Of a stretch of 64,000 nucleotides of DNA, positions 55,361 through 64,000 are shown piece by piece (position 1 is the first letter of the stretch; each line of letters begins with the position of its first letter). Origin of the DNA: Pseudovirgaria hyperparasitica (Eukaryota; Ascomycota; Dothideomycetes; Acrospermales; Acrospermaceae); the NCBI RefSeq assembly GCF_010093815.1, contig NW_022985565.1:273924-337923 (forward strand), given 5' to 3'. Position numbers and translations under genes: made by a program. Under the pieces are notes generated by a model, which was not told the DNA's origin, made no database searches, and was given only the letters and a program-made list of their open reading frames with translations.

Positions 55361-56917
55361 ATGATGGTGAACACAGCTATCGTCACGGCGCTCGCTGCTG
55401 GAGCCCTTCTGAGCACTCCTGTTTCCGGAGCTATCTACCTTAAGAGCTCCCCAGTACTCCAACTAGAAAATGCGAAAGCCTATGACAGACTGATTGCGCA
55501 GTCCAATTACACTTCTGTAAGATGTATTATCGCTGTCCGAAGCTTTATGCTAACTTTTGTGTCCAGATTGTCGAGTAAGTGCCGTGCATGTCTACCTCGA
55601 TTCTACCGGTCCCTTACGATGAATGCTAGGTTCTACGCCCCCTGGTGTGGCCATTGCCAGAATCTGAAGCCAGCATATGAAAAGGCTGCGAAGAACCTTG
55701 CTGGCCTGGCCAAAGTGGCGGCCATGAACTGTGATGAGGAGGCGAACAAGCCGTTCTGCGGCCAGATGGGCGTTCAAGGCTTCCCCACCTTGAAGATTGT
55801 CCGACCAGGCAAGAAAGCAGGAAGACCAACTGTGGAAGACTACCAGGGCCCGAGGTCTGCCAAGGGTATTGTAGATGCTGTCGTGGACAAGATCCCAAAC
55901 CATGTCCAGCGCATAACAGACAAGAATCTGGACGGGTTCTTGGAGGGAGATCACCCGAAGGCTATTCTGTTTAGTGATAAGGGACCGATTAGTGCGCTAC
56001 TGAGGTCACTGGCGATCGACTATCTAGGGACTGTGTCGTTTGCACAGATCCGCAATTCGCAGGAAAAGGCTGTCAAGCAGTTTAATGTGGAGAATTTTCC
56101 AACCCTGGTACTACTTCCTGGCGATGGCAAAGAGCCCGCCGTATACGATGGGGCCATGAAGAAGGAGGGGATGGCAAAGTTCCTCGCACAGGTCGCAGAG
56201 CCCAATCCAGATCCGGCGCCCAAACCATCAAAGAAAGACAAAAAGCCACAGGATAAGAAGGAGAAGCCGAAGGAATCAGCATCGTCCATTACCCTCGAGG
56301 ATGAAGCTATCCCGACAGAGGCTACAGATCCAGAGACATTGGAAGACGTCAACAAGCAGAAGCCAGTCAAGGTTGACAGCGGGCCACCTATGCTTGAGAT
56401 GCTCGAACATGCGCCGGCACTGGAAGAAAAATGCATGCTTCACAACTCAGGATCTTGTCTGCTCGCTCTGTTGCCACAAAAACCTCTGGACAATCCGGAT
56501 GCTGTACTCGACGAACAATCTCGCACGGCCCTAGCTTCGCTTGGAGAAGTCCAACATAAGCACACTGGCCGCATCTTCCCGTTCTACGCCGTCCCAGCCA
56601 TCAACACAGCTGGAATCCGACTTCGAGGCGGGGTTGGCTTAGACAAAGATGAGAAGCGCATTGAGATTGTTGTCATCAACGCTAAGCGTAACTGGTACCG
56701 TCATTTCCCGGGCGATGATTTTGGAACTATTGCAATTGAAGAGTGGATTGATCAGATCAGGATGGGTGAAGGTAAGAAAGAACGACTACCCACTGGGCTT
56801 ATTCCCGACGCACCGGAAGAAATGACTTCTCCGGAGGAACCCGTGGTTGAAGAGACTATCGTCGAGGAGGAAACTGTCATTGATGTTGGGAATGAGGGAA
56901 CCCATGATGAGCTGTAA
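55361..56917 (+). CDS. mpd1: Mpd1-like ER protein disulfide isomerase with HDEL
   Basis: Three exons: 55361-55516, an 8-nt micro-exon 55567-55574 and 55630-56917, 483 residues (or 482 from the second ATG). The start [20 protein letters not shown] is a signal peptide ending near VSGA. Splicing joins [20 protein letters not shown], giving one thioredoxin active site CGHC near residue 60 with [20 protein letters not shown] and [10 protein letters not shown] after it. A second thioredoxin-like domain (from about 140) has no Cxx[13 protein letters not shown] marks its cis-proline. Then comes a Lys/Pro/Glu-rich stretch and a third, also redox-inactive region ([13 protein letters not shown]). The last four residues are HDEL, the ER retention signal. 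In yeast the relative Mpd1 is shorter and lacks most of the C-terminal part. The protein should form or rearrange disulfides in the ER lumen. Confidence 0.93.
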   Translation: MMVNTAIVTALAAGALLSTPVSGAIYLKSSPVLQLENAKAYDRLIAQSNYTSVRCIIAVRSFMLTFVSRLSSKCRACLPRFYRSLTMNARFYAPWCGHCQNLKPAYEKAAKNLAGLAKVAAMNCDEEANKPFCGQMGVQGFPTLKIVRPGKKAGRPTVEDYQGPRSAKGIVDAVVDKIPNHVQRITDKNLDGFLEGDHPKAILFSDKGPISALLRSLAIDYLGTVSFAQIRNSQEKAVKQFNVENFPTLVLLPGDGKEPAVYDGAMKKEGMAKFLAQVAEPNPDPAPKPSKKDKKPQDKKEKPKESASSITLEDEAIPTEATDPETLEDVNKQKPVKVDSGPPMLEMLEHAPALEEKCMLHNSGSCLLALLPQKPLDNPDAVLDEQSRTALASLGEVQHKHTGRIFPFYAVPAINTAGIRLRGGVGLDKDEKRIEIVVINAKRNWYRHFPGDDFGTIAIEEWIDQIRMGEGKKERLPTGLIPDAPEEMTSPEEPVVEETIVEEETVIDVGNEGTHDEL

Positions 56918-57777
56918 GGCATCTATAAAGTTTGTGTTGTCTGTTTCTACACACTGGAAGGTACCACGAAAAATAAATATAGCAAACATATGGTTGTACA
57001 AGAATGCCACTCTCTGTTGGTTGCCTACAGACTCCCGTCGCGATGTGAGCTAGAAGCCATTATCAGAAATCCCGACCTTCATCTGAGGTGAATGGTATCC
57101 GCCTGCAGCTCGCTGATCAAGACAGGACCGAGTTCACTTCTTCAATCATCCGTCCGTGCTTCGATCACCTGATGCTTCCTATAACTTGTCCGCCTGGTTG
57201 ACCTGAAGTTGTCTTCTCTCTCTCCTCCATCTCACCTTTATTATATTGCCCAACAACAGGTTGACATAGCAAGCACTGCAATCAACTTTAAAGCATGAGA
57301 ATGCAGAAGTTTGACATTGGCAAAGTTGTGTAGCCAGCTACAACGAGACATCTATGTTGCATTACACAGTCTCCCTTACGGCTCAATTATGATTGATGGA
57401 TAGAGCCGGTGATAAAGTCCAGGTCAAGTCCATAGTTCGTGAGGCAATAGGATGGGATGATCGGATTGTTCTTAAACCTTTCCCAGTATTCATTTGTGAT
57501 TCTCATTTACTCCACAGCTCGACCGCTAACGCTGAGCATCCATGCCTTTGGCAACTATCAAGGTACGGTTGCGGGGTATTAGCTCGCCCCCGCCCGCTTC
57601 CCCACAGATGCGCTATTATGCCTGCTTCCTGCAGCGCCAGGAACCCACCCAGGCCCCACGAATGAGGGGACGCTACTCTCAACTCCTCAATACTGCCTGG
57701 GGAACTTCCTACCAGTCTAACAGACCAGTCCATCATATACCGACCACTAAGACCTCTTCAAAAACGTAGAGTCTACA
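56918..57777. other. Spacer between mpd1 and the mannosidase gene
   Basis: Tandem intergenic region of 860 bp with the promoter of the mannosidase gene. No gene or repeat cluster is seen. Confidence 0.5.
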
Positions 57778-60700
57778 ATGGGAGGCGAGACTCGTCCCCT
57801 TGCGTCTGCCTCGAAGCCTTACCCGGTCTTTGCTTCGAGGCCTAAAGGCAAGCAGATTCACAACATCTATGCCGCGCGGTTGAGGCAATTCACAGATGGC
57901 GGACAGTACAAAGAACAAGGCTTGCTAGGGTATGTATCTCCTTCCGAATTAGCTTTCAAACAAGATGCTGTTGTAGCATGATGCGTGCACTTCCACGTTT
58001 CTTCAATAAGCATAATCAAGCATACGATTGCCATACTTCCACACGTTCAATACTGACCAATTGCGCAATAGAAAGCTGTACGAAGGTCGCGCGACCGGCC
58101 CAGAGCCCGTCAAACTGTCCGTCTACTCTCCTCCAGATCTATCCCGCCCTACTTTCAAAGAAGCCACCTCCCATAAGTTCAGTCCCACATCTACTGGTGA
58201 ATCATTCGGTCCGTCATGGTCGACACATTGGTTCAAGGTCCAAATCAAAGTACCGTCGAATCTGTTGGATAAAGAGCATCTTGAGTTCCACTGGGATGCC
58301 GGCAACGAGGGTCTTATATGGACCGAATCAGGTGATGTCGTCCATGGACTGACAGGTGGAGGTGAAAGAATTGAATGGATTCTACCCAAAGCTTTCAGAG
58401 ATGGCGGAGAACATACGTTCTATATTGAAATGGCGTGTAACAAGATGTTTGGAAATGCACCTGGGGGCGATAGCATTCAGCCTCCTAACCCAGACTTGTA
58501 TTACCCTCTAAACGTGGCAGACATAGTTGCGGTCAATCTAGATGCACGAGCTCTCCATATCGATTTTTGGATCATTGGAGGTTAGTAGGCAAGAACTGCT
58601 TGAGTCGTATGCTAAGAATGTCTAGACGCGGCAAGAGAGTTTCCGCAGGATGGTTGGGAAGCACATGAAGCTCAACAAGTCTGTAATGGTATCATGGACT
58701 GCTTCATCAACGGATCTGGAAGTAAAGACTCCATCAAAGAATGCCGAAAGATTGCCCAGAAGTATCTGGGCGACAAGATCGATTCCGCTGATGTTTACAA
58801 AGAAGATGGCCAGGAAGCTATTGTGAGTGGGATTGGAAATTGCCATATTGACACTTGTTGGTTATGGCCATGGGCAGAGACAAAGCGCAAGATTGCTCGG
58901 TCTTGGGCTAATCAATGCGACTTGATGGACCGATACCCGGAACTCACCTTCACAGCATCACAGGCTCAGCAATTCAAATGGCTAAAGATGTACTATCCAT
59001 CGGTTTTTGATCGAGTAAAAGAGAAGGTCAAGGAAGGAAGGTTCCATCCAATTGGTGGAAGCTGGGTCGAGCACGATACCAACATGCCGAGTGGAGAAGC
59101 TCTGGTCAGACAATTCTTATACGGTCAACGTTTCTTCGAGACCCACTTTGGAGAACGGTCCAAGACATTCTGGCTGCCAGACACCTTCGGCTATTCAACA
59201 CAGCTTCCTCAGATATGTCGTCTAGCTGGCATGAGCAGGTTCTTTACCCAAAAGCTAAGCTGGAACAACATCAATAGCTTCCCTCATACCACTTTCAACT
59301 GGGTGGCCCTTGATGGTAGTCAGGTCATTTGCCACATGTGTCCTGCTGAGACGTATACTGCTGAGGCCAATTTCGGCGACCTCAAGCGCAGTATAACACA
59401 ACACAAATCTTTGGACCAAGACAACACTTCGCTGTTGTGCTTTGGCAAAGGCGACGGAGGCGGAGGTCCGACGTGGGAGCACATCGAGAAGCTCAGAAGA
59501 TGTCGAGGTGTCAGCGACAATATAGGAGTGTTGCCGCGTGTCAAGATGGGAGCATCCGTGGACGACTTCTTTGGTCGCCTAGAGAAAAAGGCCGAGGAAG
59601 GCACGGAATTCGTAACATGGTACGGTGAGCTGTATTTCGAGCTACATCGTGGCACGTATACGACTCAAGCAAACAATAAGAGAAACAACCGAAAGGCTGA
59701 GGTGATGCTACATGACTTGGAATACCTTGCCACCCTGGCTACTATCAAGGATACATATGGCCACCAAGGCGCTTCGTACAAGTATCCTAAGGAGGATATC
59801 GATGACATGTGGGAAGCGGTCCTTCTGTGTCAGTTCCACGATTGCTTGCCAGGAAGTTGCATTGAGATGTGTTATGACGATTCTGACGAGGTTTGTTCTG
59901 TCCCCGCGCTGCTATGACGTATAACTAAAGAGGTGCACTAGCTATATGAGAAAGTATTCACAACTGGTGAGAAATGCCTGAAGGAAGCTCTAGGTGCTCT
60001 TGGATTTGAGGGAAAGCGCTCCCAGCGCTCAAAAATAGTCGCACTGAATACACTACCATGGAAGCGGACAGAGCTTACTTCCATACCTGGGCCACAGGCG
60101 TACAGTATAGCATCAGGAGAGAGCGGTATTATGGAGATACGCCCACTTGAATCAAAATATCCAGCCAAGAGCGCAAGCATCAAGGAGATCGCTGTTGGCG
60201 TGTTTGAGTTGAAGAACAGCAGGTTCGCGATGAAAGTCGACAACGGTGTTATCACATCTCTTTACGACGTCGAAGCAGACCGTGAAGTTATTCCGAAGGG
60301 TGGGAAGGGTAACCAGCTGGTCCTTTTCGACGACAAGCCACTTTACTGGCAAGCATGGGATGTTGAAGTCTACCACCTGGAATCGAGGAAGGAGCTCGAG
60401 CCTTCAAAAACTAGCATTGTCGAGAATGGTCCTCACCGTGTCAGCGTGGTCACTGAGACTAAGATCAGCGATAAGAGTTGGATCAAAACTACAATTAGCC
60501 TTGCGGCCGCATTAGACGGGGAGGATTCGCTGATTCAACTGGAGAGCGAAGTCGAGTGGCATGAGACCATGAAGTTCTTGAAGGTTGAGTTCCCGGTGGA
60601 CATTGTCAACACTGAAGCAACCTACGAGACCCAATTTGGTCTCGTAAAGAGACCGACTCATTACAACACTTCATGGGATATGGCGAAGTTTGAAGTCTGC

Positions 60701-61338
60701 TGCCATAAATTCGCTGATTTGTCCGAGGCTGGCTATGGTGTCTCCATTCTGAATGACTCCAAATACGGCTTTGCAACTTGTGGGAACGTTATGCGCTTGA
60801 GCTTGCTGCGCGCTCCGAAGGCCCCTGATGCACATGCTGATATGGGTAAGTCTGCTTGACAGAATCTAGTGAGATCTAATGCTAATCTTGTTCAGGCCGT
60901 CACCACATTAAATACGCCGTACTTCCACACGCCGGTCCCTTGTCCTACAAAACCGTTCGCGCGGCCGCGGCGTTCAATAATCCATTGAAAGTGATCTCAC
61001 ATCCAAACCCTCATGTATTTGCGCCCCTATTCAATGCTTTCAAGGTGACCGGAGCGAACAACCTCGTTCTTGATACTATCAAGCGCGGAGAGGATGATGA
61101 TGATGTCAGTAGGGGGGAGCTACCTAAGCGCTCGGGTCGGAGTATCATTCTCCGCGTGTATGACGCGATGGGTGGTCGTAGCAAGGGTAGGCTTGAGTGG
61201 GGCACGGTACCAGTCAAAAAGATATACAGGACAAATGTGCTGGAGGACGATGGTGAGGAGCTGAATATCGAGAAGGAAGGGCACGCCAAGATTGAGCTGA
61301 GAGCCTTTGAAGTCGCAACGTATAGATTGCAACTTTGA
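57778..61338 (+). CDS. ams1: Vacuolar alpha-mannosidase, GH38 (Ams1 type)
   Basis: Five exons: 57778-57929, 58072-58580, 58626-59890, 59942-60845 and 60896-61338, 1090 residues, against 1083 for yeast Ams1. The ATG at 57778 opens [20 protein letters not shown], with no signal peptide, as expected since Ams1 reaches the vacuole by the Cvt/autophagy route. Intron 1 is 142 nt, the others 45-51 nt. The N-terminal domain has [14 protein letters not shown] and [12 protein letters not shown]. The GH38 catalytic domain starts near residue 280 with [15 protein letters not shown] (zinc site), [16 protein letters not shown] and [16 protein letters not shown], whose Asp is the nucleophile; [16 protein letters not shown] and [10 protein letters not shown] follow. 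The C-terminal beta domains read [19 protein letters not shown] and [14 protein letters not shown]. It trims alpha-mannose from free oligosaccharides and glycoproteins. All key residues seen are intact. Confidence 0.96.
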
Positions 61339-62996
61339 TGGCGGGATTAATGAGTGCGCTGCGGCCTGGGCGTTGCTACGTAGTACGGGATCTACTGTTA
61401 TGGTTTAACTATGTTCAAGCTTGCTACCGCGTCTTGAATACGATGACCAACAGGGACGACGTCGCATGTCACTCTGACAGCAAAGGAGACGAGGCGTTTT
61501 TGTGTTACCGTGCGTTCATCTCGGAACAGTGGAAGTACGTGTCCATTTGATTAATCAAGGCTATGACATCTACAAGCCTGGTGAAACCAAGAGCGAAACT
61601 CATCAAAAATGCGACAAAACTAATCCATCGTAAAACATTCATCCCTTACGCCGAGGAATACTATCCCTTGCTTATGAAACGATGGCCTGTCGGCCGGTTT
61701 TTTTTACCGCTCATTTAAGCAACTTTAGCGGGTAGAGATAAGACGTACTACTATCTCATCGAGTATATAGTAAAGATATCCAGTAAACTTACTATAATAG
61801 GAAGAGGGTTTATAGACTTTCTTACTATAGGACTTAGATTCGAAGTTAAGATAAATGTTAGTTATGTTAGTATTGCAAGCGGAAGATGCGGCCGAGAAAA
61901 CGGCATATGGTTATCCAGTTTTATAAAGGTGACGTCATCTGACTCGCGTAGTACCCGGGGTACCGCTGTTAGATTGCAATATAAGAAATACGCAATTCAG
62001 GACCTGAAGTACGCCAGACCTATAGTGTTTAAAGCAATCTCGGTGACAGTAAGTGAAATCATATTCATTAGTCGAGGTTTATCACTTTAGCCTTATTCAC
62101 TAGTGGGATTGTCTTGTGTAAAACAGAATGTCGTTCAGAATACGATTCGTAGTTGCCAGGGTTGATTGTAGGAGATCACCGGAGCTCATTGGTAGGACAG
62201 CTTGGTCTCGCCCGTCTCTTGGGTTTGACAAGGCCAAGAAGCATAACAAACACGGACTGATCACGCGACGGTGGTTATAGGAGCTCTGGACCCCATACCA
62301 AGGCTCGCGGCGCCACCTGTCCTCGGATTGCTAGATTGTGCATCTAATCAATCACCAAAGACTTGCTCGGATTTCACCACGTGAGGATACACATTCTTAG
62401 CCAAAAAAGGAATGTATCAGAAAACATGCGTAGCGTCGTATATGTCAGCCTTGCAAAACACGTGGAAAGCAGGTGTTGGATGAAACATGATCCCCGCAAT
62501 CAAAGTCCCCAATCGGCGGGAAACATTCCGACAGACCGAAACGCATGGATTCGCCTGTAATTTCCGTAGTTGCTCCACCAAACGGTCATCGCGGTAGTAC
62601 AGCAGAGCGTAATGTTGGCGGATTTATAGTGTCGAGGGTAGCTTTTGTCGAAAGTGAATTACGCAGACCGCTTGTTAGGCGAGATCAGCTTACATCACCT
62701 GATGCACTGACCTAGGCAAATCTGTTACCAGCGACCAGTAGCTGTTGCCGCCGTGTTGGTGGCCTGCAATTTAGTGCTCATGTCAGTGCTGCACAGCAAA
62801 TAGGGCAAAGGACCTGTGACGATGCACCAAAGTTGTCCAGGGATGGGGCGAGGTGAAGTATCGTGAGTCGCCCAGCTACACAAACCCTGTTCGCTGTTCT
62901 GCATAAGAAATGTATATAGTTGGGATGCTGGAAGTAGAAAATATCCGCTAGTTGGTTGACAGAACCTTCCGCAAATCATCACCGACGTCACTCAAG
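61339..62996. other. Spacer with an AT-rich island
   Basis: Tandem intergenic region of about 1.7 kb. From about 61720 to 61865 the sequence is AT-rich with many CTA/TAG and TA steps, like the interior of the MITE-like element, and may be a RIP-affected relic; no inverted ends are visible. The rest shows no gene. The promoter of the oxygenase gene lies to the right. Confidence 0.45.
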
Positions 62997-64000
62997 ATGC
63001 ATACTCCACACCAGACCCAGGACATATCGCAGGAGTTCCTGGAGTTTCGGGGATTCAAAGGCGTTACCAAAGTTCCCCTCAGCTACGATCACGACGGCTC
63101 TAAAGACATTCCGACAGTTCCAATTGTGGACTGTGCTGGAATCTTTTCTTCTGACTCTGACGAACGGAAATCGGTGGCAACGTCAGTCAGATCTGCGCTT
63201 CGCAGATACCAGACGTTGTATGCAAGCAACCATGGCATATCGGGAGACCTCCAGGAGTTGGTGAAGAACCATGGCAATACCTTCTTCAGTCAACCCATCG
63301 AAGAGAAAATGAAATACCACCAAGCCAAATCTCCAAGCGGAAAAAGAGGCTACCAATACATATCAGAAGGCAGAGAAGACGAGCCTGGAAGACACGGTTC
63401 GTGATAGCCCTTCTTCTATTCCAAATAAAATCGAGGATTGGGAGATGGTGATTGTGGCTGACCTAGGACCAATAGATTTCCGTGAGGCATTCAAGGCCAT
63501 GTTGGCTCCCGATACGAACGACAGTCGACTACAGCCTTCGAATCCATGGCCCGCGGACGTCCCTGGATTCCGTCAAAGCCTGGAGGAGTACAGTGTTCAG
63601 GTGAGGAGGTTTGTCGAGGCCTTTCTCCGGACTGTTGCTCTCGCCATGAATGCACCAGAAGACTTCTTTGCAGACAAGCACGGGAAAGAGCAAGGCTTAT
63701 GCCTCATCCGATATCCAAAGGCTGAAGGCTCCCAGAACGATGGACGTGCTGCGCACACAGATTACTCCAGTGAGTCATTGCCCTGCATTGCATGTATAAG
63801 GCTAATATCGATAGTAATCACTATCATTGACCAGCTCTCACCGGTCCAAGCTCTTGAGGCATTCGATGTGAAAAATGGTCGCTGGTTCAAGGTCCCACCT
63901 GTCCCTGGTACGCTGGTCATCAACGTTGGCGACTTCTTGGAACGCATGAGCAACAAGTTCTTCAGCAGCACCATCCACTGTGTACGCAACAACCCTGGAT
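62997..64000 (+). CDS. 2-oxoglutarate/Fe(II) oxygenase, isopenicillin-N-synthase-like, 3' end cut
   Basis: Exons 62997-63396, 63467-63769 and 63815 to beyond the window; introns of 70 nt (GTTCGT donor, GGCTGAC branch) and 45 nt (GTGAGT). The product starts MHTPHQTQDISQEFLEFRGF. The N-terminal DIOX_N part reads VPIVDCAGIF, SNHGISGDLQELV, FFSQPIEEKMKYH and SGKRGYQYISEG. The catalytic half has FADKHGKEQGLCLIRYPKA, then AAHTDYS, holding the H and D iron ligands, VPGTLVINVGDF and STIHCVRN with the distal iron histidine. The 2-oxoglutarate-binding Arg should lie beyond the edge. The family hydroxylates or oxidises small molecules in the cytosol; substrates vary and cannot be named. An oddity: the usual glycine/aromatic residues before the SNHGI segment (GFFYVSNHGI in relatives) are replaced by RYQTLYASNHGI. 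Confidence 0.87.

Overview
This window is nuclear DNA from a filamentous ascomycete (Pezizomycotina). The evidence is the short spliceosomal introns (mostly 45-75 nt, with GTRNGT-like donors and CTRAY-like branch sites), a TamA/Dal81-type zinc-cluster regulator, HapB, an LRG1-type LIM-RhoGAP, a vacuolar Ams1-type mannosidase and an AT-rich mobile-element relic that looks RIP-affected. A dothideomycete is my best guess, but the sequence alone does not prove it. Gene order and functions look like ordinary chromosome: I see no polyketide, peptide-synthetase or other biosynthetic cluster, and no virus. Layout from left to right: the 3' end of an Erv41-like cargo receptor (+); a convergent spacer full of microsatellites; a TamA/Dal81-like regulator (-) with a very long leader; an LRG1-like LIM-RhoGAP (+); a second convergent microsatellite spacer; a NUFIP1-type snoRNP assembly protein (-), divergent from the RNA polymerase III subunit Rpc25 (+, seven exons including a 12-nt first exon); and a 7.5-kb gene-poor stretch with one doubtful gene. 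Next come phospholipase C (-), a small cupin (+), an unrecognised charged protein with a probable frameshifted tail (-), monothiol glutaredoxin Grx4 (+), a tail-anchored-looking hypothetical protein (+) and a 6.3-kb gene-poor stretch that ends in the long leader of hapB (+). The right half holds mitoribosomal protein bL21m (+), COP9 signalosome subunit 4 (-), divergent from TFIIF-beta (+), and a 486-bp MITE-like inverted-repeat element just upstream of a hexose transporter (+). These are followed by a small glycine-rich protein (-), a long Ste20/GCK-type kinase (+), tRNA-Arg(CCT) (-), an Mpd1-like ER thioredoxin with HDEL (+), an Ams1-type alpha-mannosidase (+) and the 5' part of a 2-oxoglutarate/Fe(II) oxygenase (+) cut off by the window edge. 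The genes are mainly independent housekeeping and regulatory loci. Functional links across loci are limited: TamA (nitrogen regulation) and HapB (CCAAT binding) are both global regulators; Rpc25 makes tRNAs such as the tRNA-Arg here; Grx4 in other fungi works with the CCAAT complex and HapX in iron regulation. The most unusual sequence is beside the tRNA-Arg gene: on its 3' side lie about eight decaying copies of a unit that carries the tRNA's own 3' acceptor strand and its T-run terminator. Other items worth a look are the MITE next to the hexose transporter, an 8-nt micro-exon in the Mpd1-like gene, the frameshifted tail near 29.2 kb, in-frame stop-free introns in the RhoGAP and in CSN4, and an RRTxDWxF peptide repeated in the kinase.
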